Assembly (NCBI RefSeq): GCF_905147365.1
Contig: NC_056420.1
Coordinates: 11,294,001 to 11,358,000, forward strand
Direction: 5' to 3'
DNA length: 64,000 nt
Origin: Aricia agestis
Taxonomy: Eukaryota > Arthropoda > Insecta > Lepidoptera > Lycaenidae
A program made the position numbers and the translations under genes. How positions within the stretch are numbered: position 1 is the stretch's first letter; each line of letters opens with the position of its first letter. The notes under the pieces were generated by a model that had not been told where the DNA came from, ran no database searches, and was given only the letters and a program-made list of their open reading frames with translations. Below are positions 46,931-59,000 of the stretch, piece by piece.

Positions 46931-48367
46931 TTATTTACACGAAACCGGTGTGGGAGCTATTATTATATTATATCTGCATTGAAGATACAGATATAAAGAA
47001 TGTTTTAAATTGATTGCATCGAGGATTTTTGTACGACAGTACTTACTACTTACAGAAGAGTGGAGAAGTCTCTTTGGACTATAGCAAAAATATGACCACA
47101 GTATACCGCGACCGTTGGCGCCAGTAACGAAACAGTTGCCATGCACTTATATGGATGATGATGATTAAGTATTACTGTAATGTGTTGCATGTGTTTATTG
47201 CACTGCATGGAATGTCCTGTCCGAACTTATTTTACCTTTACCAGACTCTTTATGCCAATAACATAAAGGTTATTTTCATTTACTCGATGTATAGCAGGGT
47301 CGGCGCCAGTGACTCAACTGGCGCGCGCCCGTGAGTTACCAAGTTGCCTTGAACTTACCTTATGATACGCATTATTGTGCATAAAAGGAAAAATATAAAA
47401 TGGCGAATATCGATGAGGTGAGCTGAGGTTTTATATGAATTTTATTCTGTTTCAATTCGTTTTGATGCAAATGTAAACACAGCTCAGTTTGGTCTAAAAT
47501 ATATTAAGTATAGACAATGAAACATAATTTATTTTGATCATATATTCTATAATTCTGACCTATTACAAGATTCTAACAATTAAATAAATAAATAAATAAA
47601 TAAATGTTTTTAGTAAATCCTCCAAAAAAGACGTCTTTCTAGCAACGCATTTAATCACGAGTTGGCACGAAGCATGTTTAGTAATTTCTACACGACCAAA
47701 ACAAAATACATACCTAAAAATATACAATATTAATTAAAAAGTTTAAAAAAATATTAAAATAGTAATAAATGAGAACTTTGTCTCACTATAATGTTTGCAA
47801 ATGACAATACTAGATGGCGCTACATACCCCAAAAGCTTAAAAAACTCAATAATTTATAATAATCAATGAGCTTTTTAGATTAAAAAAAAATGCAACTTTT
47901 GGCATCATCGTGTTAACAGAAAATATTTATATAGTTATGGTATATTTTCTGGGAAGTAAATTAACATTTATTTATTTACGTTAAATAGTATTGTAATGTT
48001 TCAGGTTTTATCTCAAACGAAACATGATAGGGTTCGTGTTTGTAGCATTATTTATTACGCGAGTTTAGGCTATCTGGGAGTTAGTAAGAATTTTTAACAA
48101 TGCCAGTAAGTGATATAAGGATATTCTTATCGGCAAGTACGTGACCAAGTCTGTATTTAGCGCCAAGGTCAACCACCATATGGTGCTCAGGAAAGCACTG
48201 GCATCGCTCTTTATGGAAGTGATTTTATAAAGATTTTATCAAAGTAAACTGCAACTTTAAATTATGATCATACGTGATTTTTTGTCATCAATAGAATGCT
48301 ATCAATCTGCAGTAAAGTTACCTGCCAAGTAGGTATATGAAAATTATTGGAATCCTACAGACATACC
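46931..48367. other. Intergenic stretch
   Basis: No supported exon. Contains an (AAAT)n run near 47580-47605. ATGGCGAATATCGATGAG|GTGAGC at 47400 looks like a tiny start exon but nothing downstream joins it. Confidence 0.45.
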
Positions 48368-48557
48368 CAGGGCCTCCGCTTGTCGCTACCATATGTGCAA
48401 TCTGCAATGTGTGCAATGCACACGGGCGCCATCCTCTAGGGGCGCCAAGTCGCCATCTTTAGGGGCGCCAAAACCGAGGACCCAAAAAATTTGCTTAAAG
48501 GGGCGCCAAAATCCTTTTTTTTGCACACAGGCGCCATAAGCCCTTACGGGGGCCCTA
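48368..48557. mobile_element. hAT-like MITE 'CAGGGCC...', copy 2
   Basis: Inverted relative to 30401-30578. Flanked by GACATACC (48360-48367) and GACATACA (48558-48565). The interior repeats AGGGGCGCCAAA. Confidence 0.8.
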
Positions 48558-48687
48558 GACATACATACCTAGTACCTACATGTTATTTCTCATTACCTAC
48601 CCCTTTACTTGGTAGGTAATGTCCAAATTTCCAAGAGCGTTTTATACAAAACTTCTGTGGGTACACCGTACATCTGCTTTTTATAAG

Positions 48688-48902
48688 ATACTAGACAACG
48701 GCCGCAACTCCGTTGCGCCAAAACTCGTTTATCGCGCGGGAACTGTACATTTTTTTGGGATAAAAAGTATCCTATGTCCTTTCCCGGGACTCAAAGTATC
48801 TCCATACCAAATTTCAGCATAATCGGTTCAACGGTTTGGGCGTGAAGAGGTAACAGACAGACAGACAGACAGACACACTTTCGCATTTATAATATTAGTA
48901 TG
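48688..48902 (-). mobile_element. Helitron-like element, reverse orientation
   Basis: Reads ACTAGACAACGGCCGCAACT at the left (complement of a CTAGT end), 'TTTATCGCGCGGGAAC', a (GACA)n tract, and 'TTATAATATTAGTATGGA' at the right (complement of the TC start). Confidence 0.75.
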
Positions 48903-48954
48903 GATTATTTTCTTCACCATTGCTTTATAGGCTATACTTATACAAAACTGTATG

Positions 48955-49530
48955 AATGCCCCGGGTTGGGGAATGGAGATGTGCCTCAGTTAAGCTGAAG
49001 CACCGGCCGGGGGTATGTGGGACTGCCGACGAGAGCGACGGGCTTACCCACTAAAACCACCTGCTGTTCACCTTCAGCCGTCTAAAGGAAGGATGTCCCG
49101 GATCTAACAAACACAGGACTTCCTCCACGACCGGCCGGTCGACTACCTCAGAAGGGACCGGACTTCCACCAAAGTTAGGGAACGCTTCGGCATGCTGGAC
49201 TGTGGACATAGGGCTCTCTCAATGAACCCCAAGATGATCTCTAGCTACTCCGTACTCGCATCCAACATGGACCCGCAAATAAACGGAGACCGTCGTCCCA
49301 CCTAGTTGGAGGTCGACCGACCTTCAAAATGTATTAAATTCTAATTCGGAACTCTGTACCGTCGTAGCGGACGAGTCTGCGCTCCACAGATGTTTCGCGT
49401 TAAATCTGCAGGGTTCTGGAATGTTCGTCGGTAAATAATTACACGTTACGAAGCCTTTGACTGCCTTTAAAGGCGACAAGGTGGACGGCGGCGAACGAGG
49501 CCGCAAACTTCCACAATCAGGCCATTTCTG
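48955..49530 (-). mobile_element. 3' region of a non-LTR retrotransposon
   Basis: GC-richer block starting CCCCGGGTTGGGGAATGGAG, 'GTGCCTCAGTTAAGCTGAAG', 'TATGTGGGACTGCCGACGAG', 'TTACCCACTAAAACCACCTG'. Read on the - strand these match the fragment at 59551-59733, which ends in a poly(A). No intact ORF. Confidence 0.6.
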
Positions 49531-49704
49531 TCCTTAACACAATGACATATTATCGATTGCTTTTAATAAATCTCGACAAGTGCAATGAACAGGCTTACTT
49601 ACAAAAATGTTAAAGATGAACTTCGTAGAATTTTGTATTATCGTTTTTAGCGAATAGTGAATTAGTGAATACCTACCCTTTTTATACTTTATATAATTTA
49701 TACG

Positions 49705-50025
49705 TGGGAGAGCCATGCTTCGGCACGAATGGGTCGGCTCGACCGGAGAAATACCACGTTCGCACAGAAAACCGGCCTGAAACAGCGCTTGCGCTGTGTT
49801 TCGCCGAGTGATTTTACCGGAGGCCCAATCCCCTACCCTATTCCCTTCCCTTCCCTCCCCTATTCCCTTCCCTTCCCTTCCCTATCCTCCCCTATTACCC
49901 TATTCCCTCTTAAAAGGCCGGCAACGCACCTGCAGCTCTTCTGATGCTGCGAGTGTCCATGGGCGACAGAAGTTGCTTTCCATCAGGTGACCCGTTTGCT
50001 CGTTTGCCCCCATTATTTTCATAAA
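49705..50025 (-). mobile_element. Interspersed repeat family A, copy 6
   Basis: Reverse orientation: GCCATGCTTCGGCACGAATG, 'GCGCTTGCGCTGTGTTTCGC', long pyrimidine tract, 'GCACCTGCAGCTCTTCTGAT', 'CGTTTGCTCGTTTGCCCCCA'. Confidence 0.9.
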
Positions 50026-50027
50026 AA

Positions 50028-50785
50028 AACCCTTTTTTTTTTTTTTTTTTTCCGGAGGGGGAAATGCATTACGCATACCACCCAGGCGCAGGGGGCGACC
50101 CGAGTGGTTATGTGGGACTCCCGTAGCTAATGAGACCACGGTATACCCACTAAAACCCCCCCCCATCTTCCGCCACGCCGCATATTGACGGGGCCACAGG
50201 AACGATACACACATCTGCGACCCCGCCAGCGGCCCGAAGACACCACGATGGGCGCACAACACATGCGCCCTCCTCCTCGGCCCCCACCAAGGCTGTAGCA
50301 GACGCCCCCCGAGTCTGCTACTTGGAGGCCATGTGGCAGATCAAGTCTGTGGCTCTGCCACCGACCACACCTCGGCCGCAGAGGATAGGGCAAGCGGCGC
50401 ACCGTAATACCTACTTGCCTCCTCCTCTGCGGCCCCACCAATGCCGTTCAAGCGGAACGGCCCCGCCAGCCCGCAGGGGGGACAGGGAAAGCGGCAACCT
50501 ACCACAATGCCTCCCCCCCCCGCGACCCGTCCTCGGCCGCAGAGGATAGGGCAAGCGGCGCACCGTAATACCTACTTGCCTCCTCCTCTGCGGCCCCACC
50601 TCGGTGCGCATCCGCAGCGGACTCCTCCAGTCCGCTGGGAGCGCCCTCCTCGAGCCAGGCGGCAACACCGGCCGGCCCTGGTTGCCTCTTTGCTTCACCG
50701 CGGTTGTCCAAGCCGCGGTTACTAGAGCCCCACCGCCACGACAAGGCGTGCAACCATCGGGGGGTCATAAAAAAAAAAAAAAAAA
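50028..50785 (-). mobile_element. GC-rich non-LTR retrotransposon 3' region with poly(T) head
   Basis: Begins with about 20 T (a poly(A) tail on the - strand), then CCGGAGGGGGAAATGCATTA and 'GTGGTTATGTGGGACTCCCG', similar to the 3' parts at 48955 and 59551. About 65% GC, unlike its surroundings. A block of about 70 bp (GGCCGCAGAGGATAGGGCAA ... CTCCTCTGCGGCCCCACC) occurs twice, at about 50372 and 50534. Ends in a run of about 22 A (50769-50790). ORFs on both strands here are composition artefacts. Confidence 0.6.
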
Positions 50786-51539
50786 AAAACCCTACCAGTG
50801 TACTCGTATTTTTTTTTTTTTGTTCTTTTAACAGGGTCTTTTAAATGTCACCTCCATAAGGTTTAATTGTCATAAAAAGTTCGAGGTAAAGTTAGGAAAA
50901 CTACTACGGAAACCACGGAAGGGCCAAACTTGTAGTTTACATTTTTGTTGTAGACTGTAGAGCAACGATGTCAATACTATGGTGTAGAGCTGCCAACTGA
51001 GAGAGTAACATTTTTCTAGGCTAGTTTATTTTTAATTTGTATCCCACTTCTGATGTTGCAATTTGCATGAAGCGGACGTATGTATGATGCATCAGAGAAA
51101 GCAATCTGCTGGATGACAACATATATCCAGCGGTTTAAACGCTACATGTCACTTGTCAGTGGAATGTACATCTGTGACGCCAGCAGTGGGCTCACCGAAA
51201 GTATTTCTGGCGCAGACGCCACGCCGATATAAAAATAAACCATTATAGTTTATGCAACATCTGGATTCCTGTACGTAAAATGGTACCCTCATTGTTGTAA
51301 TTAGGTTAAAGGCATTTGTTACTCCCCTGGTAATGCAGTATGCAATTGATTTTTAGGGCTTTCTGCCATGATGGGCCACGATTTCACTATGAAGATGGCT
51401 ATGGCTTGCACAATTTTATATTGGTCCATCGTGGACTAATGTATAAAGACCACAGTACAGCAGCAGCTACTCACGTTTGGAAAAAGGAGCGGACTATATA
51501 TCTCATAACATTGTCAGAGAAATACCTAGTGTTCTTTTT

Positions 51540-51800
51540 TTTTTAAATAAGGGGTCAAACGAGCAAACAGGTCACCTGATGGAAAGCAACTTCCGTCGCC
51601 CATGGACACTCGCAGCATCAGAAGAGCTGCAGGTGCGCTCCGGCATTTTAAGAGGGAATAGGGTAATAGGAGAGGGCAGGGTAGGGGATTGGACCTTCGG
51701 TAAACTCACTCACTCAGCGAATCACATTACACAGAGCAAGCGCTGTTTCACTTTTCTGTGAGCCGGTCCATTCGTTCCGAAGCATGGCTCTCCCACGCTC
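51540..51800 (+). mobile_element. Interspersed repeat family A, copy 7
   Basis: AAATAAGGGGTCAAACGAGC through 'GAAGCATGGCTCTCCCACG', with part of the 'GTGAGAACGTGGTATTTCTCC' segment missing. The 65 bp after it match those after copy 8. Confidence 0.85.
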
Positions 51801-51989
51801 AAAATTATGTTATTAATGTAACTAAGCTTAAGGAATCTACCTCTATGTATATGGTACCTACTTACTACTTAACGGAAACATCTGCAGCAGTTTAATCTCA
51901 AAATGGTTTACTGTAGTTACTGATGGGGCGTCGGGTGGTCATTAACAGCAGTGACTGCAAGTTTAATGCAAACGTACACCGTGGTACTT

Positions 51990-52502
51990 ATAGTCCGGGG
52001 TCCGTAGAACAATTTTTTTATTACTATTAGGCTAATTTTTTGTGAGCAGCTTCATTTTGATGAGACGAACAACAGTTTTATTTGCGAAAAATCTTGAAAG
52101 TGGTACCTAACAGAGATAGAAAGCCGAAAGGATTTAATAGTTTGATTTGATGGTCCTAAAATATGGATTGTTCTATTTGTAGGACAATGTTACCTACTCT
52201 TAAATTAATAGTTACACTAACTATACAAAAAATCAGCTGGTTAGGGTTCCGTTTTCCGTTCCGTTTAGGTTAATAGTTACAAAATTTAAGAGTAATATTG
52301 TCCTACAAATAGAACAATCCATATTTTTGGACTCGTCATCAATCAAAGTATTAAATCCTTCCTATGTTAGCTACCGCTTTCAAGATTTTTCGCAAATAAA
52401 ATTGTTGTTCGTCTTATCAAAATGAAACTAAGTACCTACTCACAAAAAATTAGCTTGATAGTAAGTAAGTAATAAAAAAAATGTTTTACGGAACCCGGAC
52501 TA
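51990..52502. mobile_element. Large fold-back element, arms about 230 bp
   Basis: AGTCCGGGGTCCGTAGAAC ... 'GGACAATGTTACCTACTCTTAA' is mirrored by 'TTAAGAGTAATATTGTCCTAC' ... 'TTACGGAACCCGGACT'. The short loop includes a repeat family S end (GGTTAGGGTTCCGTTTTCCG). Confidence 0.85.
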
Positions 52503-52639
52503 TTACGCATACGTCCTATCAAAAAAAGTGTGTTACATTTTGTAAAATCTGACTAACTCAAGTCCGTGCTAGAAACCGTGTGTATGCTAAGCGAGTTTTT
52601 ATCTTTCGTTAATTACTGCCTGGTTAAAAAGTTGGATTT

Positions 52640-52766
52640 CTCTCAGCAAAAGTGTCCGGATTTCAACCGGACACTTTTCAAAAACCCGGCCGGACGCACC
52701 CCGGACGCTTTAAACTAGGACAACAAGTAGGACAAATCCGAGAAAATCCGGACGGATGGCAACCCT
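52640..52766. mobile_element. MITE fragment ending 'GGATGGCAACCCTA'
   Basis: AAAAGTGTCCGGATTTCAAC / GGACACTTTTC hairpin at the left and 'ATCCGGACGGATGGCAACCC' at the right. The end resembles the hAT-like TIR TAGGGTTGCCA at 28537. Confidence 0.5.
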
Positions 52767-54300
52767 ATCTCCAAGTTACATCTTAAGGATGCTAAAACGG
52801 AGTTTGTAGAATGAATCACATTTATTTTCTTCAAATTAAGTGATTCAGAGATTTTTGTGTCGAAATTGGGGACACTTAAGTTTTTTACCAATTTGGGTAT
52901 CTTACTTTTATTCCGTGTATTCTAATTTTAGGTAAATACCTGTATCGTTAAGTAAAATATTATAATTAAATAACTACACAAAGTTAAACAAAGTCAGTAA
53001 ACTATCCATTTCACCTAATTGCAATTTACGAAAAATGCCGTAACCCAATTTTTCAGTAAAATTATTCTGACTACATTTTTAACCAAAAATAATTAAATTA
53101 TAGCCTTTGTATTAACTAAATAATTTGAATGAATAAAAATAGAGAATAATAATTTAGAAAATTAAATTTGCAATTATTTGTTTTTATGACGAAAACGAAT
53201 TTACATACTTATTATGAGAATCAAACTTTACCTTCAGTCTTTCAGAATTTGTTTACTTAACATAATATTATGATAGTTTTCCTGTAACTATGACCTAATT
53301 TACTTAATTCTTTACACAGTAGCTGCATGTTTTCGATGATGATGATTTGTTGCAAAACGACATAATATTATTATGGGTCATCAATTTGAGGAACAATTGA
53401 TGAGTGTCGTGATTTGAGTTCGTTCCAATTTCTGTTGATACTTGATAGGTTTCTTGTAAATAACGATGGACGCTAATATTTATTGGGAGCTATTAGTAAT
53501 TGTTATTGATTAATTCTATTTATTGGCAGTTCACGAGAAAGATTAAGCTTAGCCTCGTTTATTTTCATAAAATTTATATTTAACAATATCTGGGCTGTGA
53601 GAATCTGTAAGGTTAATTAGGGATAGTAGAATAAGGAAAGAATCTCTAATCATAGAGAGATTAGAGATTCTTCCTTCTCTTCTTTCTCTTCTCGGAGTGT
53701 AGCTCTGTCTTCTGAGATCTAAATAATGCTTATCAACTTTTGTAAGCCTATCGGCACTTTTCCTTCCTTTTAAATACTTGCACTAGGAAGTTAAAATAGC
53801 AATAGGCTGAGAAATGCAGTTGACAGTATTTTGGCTGTTTAGACATTCTATGTCACCATTATAGACAATTTAGACCAATGACAGGGTTATGAATAATATT
53901 ATGTCTAAAAAAAAGGTTTGGTCAAATGGATCATCTGAAAGGATGCAGGGACTCCGTATAAACTGAAGGCGGATTGCAAAATGGTTGCGATGGAAAACTT
54001 TAGAGGAAGCCATGCTGCATGTACACACTACACAGCATGGATGAGTAAAAGTCCTGTAGTCAAATCAAACATCCCCAGAGTTTTCTTTATTCCGCAAAAA
54101 TTCTAACTGGCATTTGCACTCTTCTTATCTATCTATTTATCTAAAAGATTAATCACAGACCATAAAATCTATAAACAAAGGCTGGATAGCATCAAAAGTT
54201 GGTGATAACTTGGTAAATTGAACTTGGGGCCTCCAGCTTCTTGCTGGAAAAACATAACCTCCTAGCAGCAGTCGAATCGGGGTGGTTTCCATCTCCTTAC
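52767..54300. other. Non-coding stretch upstream of the candidate 5' exon
   Basis: AT-rich, no supported exon. A small hairpin AAGAATCTCTAATC...GATTAGAGATTCTT lies at about 53638-53671. Confidence 0.5.
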
Positions 54301-54340
54301 GCGGCCGTAAGGCGACACCCGCCGCGCTCGAGCATCGCGC

Positions 54341-54374
54341 ATCAGTCGCACCACAGCACGCGTCGACTCGACAT
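54341..54374 (+). promoter_or_regulatory. Candidate TSS and 5' UTR exon, possibly of tropomyosin
   Basis: In a GC-rich island (54290-54375), ATCAGT at 54341-54346 fits the arthropod initiator (A+1 at 54344). ACATG at +28 matches four of five DPE positions. The exon would end CGACAT|GTAAGT at 54374/54375. It is the only such site between MRG15 and the tropomyosin exon, on the right strand, and could be its non-coding exon 1 (intron of about 9.5 kb). The link is inference. Confidence 0.4.
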
Positions 54375-54375
54375 G

Positions 54376-56964
54376 TAAGTATCCCAGTGTAGTGTTGTGT
54401 AGTGTTTATATTTTTTTATAAAAGTGTTGTAATAAGTTGACAGGTAAGTAGCTAGTTAAGATTCCAATGAACGTGGAAAAATTAAAAAAAATCGAGGGGG
54501 CTTTTTGCAAAAAATGTTGGCGTTTTTTAATAAAATATTTTAAACACTCAATCGAATGTTTGGTGTCTTGGAATGAAATAGACTGTAGAGACAAACATTT
54601 AAGTTTAATCATAAACAGTTAGTAAATTAATTAAATGTAAAAGAAGACATTTCAAGTTATGAACAGTTAATAAGTATAACTTATTTATGTCGTCCTCTAT
54701 TCGAACGGGATACGCGCCAGTATTTTGTAATCGGCCCCCTGTTTCTATTTTTAAATATCGCGGTGCTCGGTTTCAGTTTTAATGGCCAATAGGATTGCTG
54801 TGTGTCAGAATTTCCCGCGTTTTTGGCACCTTGCCACCAATAGCGAAACAGCGCGGGAGTTTTAGGCAATGGACGCATGTGCTAAATTTTTATGTTCAGC
54901 CCAGATTTTTTACTATTTTTAAATTAGTAACAAGATGCTTTTTATTTTGTAAATCTCATATTTTAATGATAATAATAATTCTTATAAAGATTTTAGGTGT
55001 TAACTTACCTAGGTGTTAACACGTAGGTGTCAGCAGTTATTTTTTATATCAAGAACCTGATTTTGGACATAAATGCTAAACTTGCTGATTATTTATTAAT
55101 CAAGGATGTGGTATTATCATTATTTGTTATAGCTGGACATTTCTATCACCTATCCTTTGAAAAGAAATTAGTACATAGTTCTACGAAAGTCTACGCATTT
55201 ATCATCTGACATTGTGTGCACTGTGTAGTGTGCAAGCAAGTTATTATATTTTTATAGTTTATAACTAAAACTATAAACAACGGTTAACCGGCTATGATAA
55301 AATTGTCGCGTTAAAAAATATAATATTTGGAATTAATTAACTTACTTTAATTGTCTTGTTCAAAGTATAATAATTATTAATAGAAATAGTAGAGTAAAAT
55401 TTAATCATTTTTCAAAAGCCACAGGCTTAAAAGTGAGAAACAGAAATTTTATTTTTTGGTTTACACGCTTTTGCATTGATGTCAAAAATTTTCAGTAGGT
55501 ACACACTACATGACACTACCGAGAATCTATTAATCATATTTAAATATTATTATTATTATTCTTGGACCGAATACTTAGCTAAGCCTAGGTTTTTTATTTT
55601 ATTACTATTATTAACTTTTACACACTTTTACGTACTTACCTACTTTAATATACATTTAGTGTCGTTCTCGTACATAAACTTAAGGCTCCTCATGATATTG
55701 GACAATGATGGTTAACCATGATTGTGACCATGATAGCAAATCTGTCTATCCGTCTATAGATTTTAATAGCACGCACAATTGACTACGATCATGGGCGAAC
55801 ACATTGTCATTGATCATTGGCGATCACAGAATATGTAAACTTTATAATTAGTTATAATTATTAATTATACTTAATAATCAACACTTTCGAAATCGCCTGT
55901 GTTTGTCCATCATGAGCATGGAGAGGCATTACATGTAAAACAACTCGTCTCACAACGAACTATGTATTTAATATTGTCATGAATCATGATCAATATGTGC
56001 TTTTGAAATACATACATACTTGTTGAGTTTATCACGTAAGGCTGTGTCAGTTTCAACGGAACTTCCATTGTTTAAATGTTTTACCTTTGTTCTTCGCATA
56101 TTTACAATATCACATGTTTCTGATAGGGCATAACATTGACACACTAACTCATATTGTAAATTAATAATAGTAAAACGTACTTCCTAGCTACTAATAGTTC
56201 AAAATTAAGAAACATATTAGGTTAGCCTACCGGCTACCTATGCATGAAAGCAAATTAGCCACCTACATTCTACATCAATATCTCAAATTCCAAAATGACC
56301 CCAAAACAACTTAAAAATGGGGCCCTGTTATTTGCATCGATATAATGCCACGTCTATATTAATTTAAATTTTCATTTTACGTTACTTTGTCCTCCTCTTG
56401 TACAGATAATAATAATTATTACCTATTGGTTAAATGAAAATTGCAATATTCTTTGCGGATTGGTTAATGTTTGATTTAAAATTTAAATTCATAAATGGAA
56501 TAATAATAGAATAAGTATATGTATTATTTTTCAATAAAAAAGTTTGGTCGTGTTCGCACTTCGCTAAGACATGCCTAAAACCTATGCCAATGAGCGCGTC
56601 GGACCGAAAAGTTGCATTTATTTTTATGAATGGCACGAAGAAGGAAGACAAATTATAGGAAGAATAGTTAACAAGGAAGAACAAAGTTCGATTCATTGTC
56701 CGAACTTGTCTTTTACAATAAGTTAAAAACTATAATATATCTATATATTGAAAATATCTTAATAAACTTCTTATTTTCTTATTATTTTTCATGTGCCTAT
56801 CAATGGTAAAAATGCCGCACAGAATCATATGACCAAAATGTACATGCCCTACATGCACTTTTGAATTCTCACCAGCACTCAGTTGGACAGCTTACAAGTG
56901 ACGGCATAGTGCTAAATCTTATTATTTTATATTATGCTCTAATATCGTCCTATATACGTCACCA
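54376..56964. other. Probable first intron of tropomyosin, left part
   Basis: AT-rich, no supported exon and no bounded repeat up to 56965 apart from short (ATT)n runs. Confidence 0.45.
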
Positions 56965-57346
56965 GTAGTGTTAGCACGGCGACCAGCGGAAATGCGAAAG
57001 TATGGACAAACTGTGGAAATAAACCTAAGGTGCCGTTCCGATCTTTTTTCGTTCCGAAAAATTCAATTAAAATGCCACTTTATGACAGACTATAGTCACA
57101 AACTGTGGAGATAAACTTAAGGTGCCGTTCCGATCTTTTTTAGTTCCGAATAATTCAATTAAAAAGCCACTTTATGACAGACTATAGTTCTAAAAATTCA
57201 AATAATATCCTACATATACTATAGTGTGTCATAAAGTGGCATTTTAATTGAATTTTTCGGAACGAAAAAGATCGGAACGGCCTTAGGTTTATTTCCACAG
57301 TTTGTCCATACTTTCGCATTTCCGCTGGTCGCCGTGCTAACACTAC
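56965..57346. mobile_element. Fold-back element with a duplicated left arm
   Basis: GTAGTGTTAGCACGGCGACC...CGCTGGTCGCCGTGCTAACACTAC. A block of about 90 bp (ACAAACTGTGGA(A/G)ATAAAC ... GACAGACTATAGT) occurs twice on the left (57009-57098, 57099-57187) but once, inverted, on the right. Confidence 0.85.
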
Positions 57347-57809
57347 AGGTGGTTCATATGACCTATCCATTTTCGACATGGGCCTGTACTCTATTAAGCT
57401 TATTTGACAAGTCCATTCTTCATAATCTAGATTCAAGACTTCTGAGTCAGCGATTTTTAGCAATCCAATGTTATGAATCAATTGTGAATCAGCAGGGAAG
57501 TATGTTGGAGTCAGGACCAACACCGGTCATCGAACTGCAACCTGTTTCCACAATTCCGACTTCTCCCGCACTGTGATATAGGTGACAGTTACACAAAAGG
57601 ACATTGTTGGTACTTGGTACGAGTACTAAATTCTTCTTTCAAAATTATTATTATTGCTATGCACATAGATTAGGTACCTACATAATACTGTACACATAGC
57701 ATGACGAGGCATTTAGCGTGGTGAAAAAGATCAAACCTTAGTTTTTCGAGGACGTAGTTAATATTTACATTAGCAGTAATTCATGTGCCCAAAGTATAAT
57801 TAATTGATT

Positions 57810-57943
57810 TTCTGGGACTCAAAGTGTCTCCATAGCAAATTTTAGCAAAATCGGTTTAGCGGTTTGGACGTAAAGAGGTAACAGACAGACATACGGACGG
57901 ACAGACAGAATGCTGACAGAAAAGTTTCCGCATTTATAATATG
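57810..57943 (-). mobile_element. Helitron-like fragment, reverse orientation
   Basis: CTGGGACTCAAAGTGTCTCC, 'GGTTTAGCGGTTTGGACGTA', a (GACA)n tract, then 'GCATTTATAATATGA'. Confidence 0.65.
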
Positions 57944-57946
57944 ACT

Positions 57947-58245
57947 TTTTTTATGAAATAAGGGGGCAAACGAGCAAACGGGTCACCTGATGGAAAGCAA
58001 CTTCCGTCGCCCATGGACACTTGTAGCATCAGAAGAGCTGCAGGTGCATTGCCGGCCTTTTAAGAGGGAATAGGGTAATAGGGGAGTGTACGGAAGGGAA
58101 TAGGATAGGGAATTGGGCCTCCGGTAAACTCACTCACTCGGCGAAACACAGCGCAAGCGATGGTTCGCGCCGGTTTTTTTTGAGAACGTGGTATTTCTCC
58201 GGTCGAGCCGGCCCATTCGTGCCGAAGCATGACTCTCCCACGTTA
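57947..58245 (+). mobile_element. Interspersed repeat family A, copy 8
   Basis: Full set of landmarks from TTTTTATGAAATAAGGGGGC to 'GAAGCATGACTCTCCCACG'; nearly complete. Confidence 0.9.
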
Positions 58246-58764
58246 AAATTATTTTATTAATGTAACTAAGCTTAAGGAATCTACCTATAGATATCTATGT
58301 ATATGGTACTTACGTATACTTGATGAATTAGTAAGTATATACCTACATAATATCGCCAGCTCTCCTGCACTCTGGTTAAAACTCCTGTTTAATAACCTTC
58401 CACCTCTATTGACCCACTGCACCAACAAATCTCTGAACTCATCAGCATAGAAGCCGCATTCGTAGATAATTGCAATCTGACTTATTGACTTAATTCTAGT
58501 ATGGATGGCGTGAGAGAATGCTCACAATGATCAACATTGGGGCTAGAATGTTCCCATCAATCATAACAATCACGGTGGGGTAAGGGGCCTAATAGTCCAG
58601 ATAATAACAGGGTTAAAGTAACTGTTAAAGAAGAAATTTGAATGTTTCCAATTAAAATCCGAGAAATTGATAAATGGGGAGGGTTAAGCGTTATTGGGTT
58701 GAGTTAAATATCAATAATTATTTTTATTATTATTCAATATTAATCATGATCTGTCGGCTGGCTA
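58246..58764. other. Non-coding stretch
   Basis: The first 70 bp duplicate 51800-51870. No exon in the rest. Confidence 0.45.
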
Positions 58765-59000
58765 GTATATATAAAACTCAAAGGTGACTGACTTGATTGA
58801 CATAGTGATCTATCAATGCACAGCCCAAACCACTGGACGGATCGGGCTGAAATTTGGCAGGCATGCATGCATGTAGATGTTATGACGTAGGCATCAGGCT
58901 AAGAAAGGATTTTGATAAATTCTAACCCCATGGGGTTCAAATAGAGATAGAAAGTTTGTATATAATAATACTTAACGCGAGCAAAGCCGCGGGCAAAAGC
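58765..59000 (+). mobile_element. Helitron-like fragment, second family
   Basis: CTAGTATATATAAAACTCAAAGG, 'CCAAACCACTGGACGGATCG', 'TGAAATTTGGCAGGCATGCA', ending 'ACGCGAGCAAAGCCGCGGGC'. Confidence 0.55.

Noticed and set aside
47400..47420. ATG exon MANIDE followed by GTGAGC
   Set aside because: Only six codons, and no downstream exon that continues a recognisable protein.
48110..48235. Short coding-like stretch near GTGACCAAGTCTGTATTTAG
   Set aside because: The frame is short and interrupted; no family recognised and no splice support.
50127..50831. Overlapping Pro/Arg/Gly-rich ORFs on both strands
   Set aside because: High GC removes stop codons; there is no conserved motif and the region looks like a retrotransposon 3' end.
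51340..51546. 68-codon ORF with an ordinary-looking composition
   Set aside because: No homology recognised, no acceptor or donor in place, and it runs into a family A repeat.
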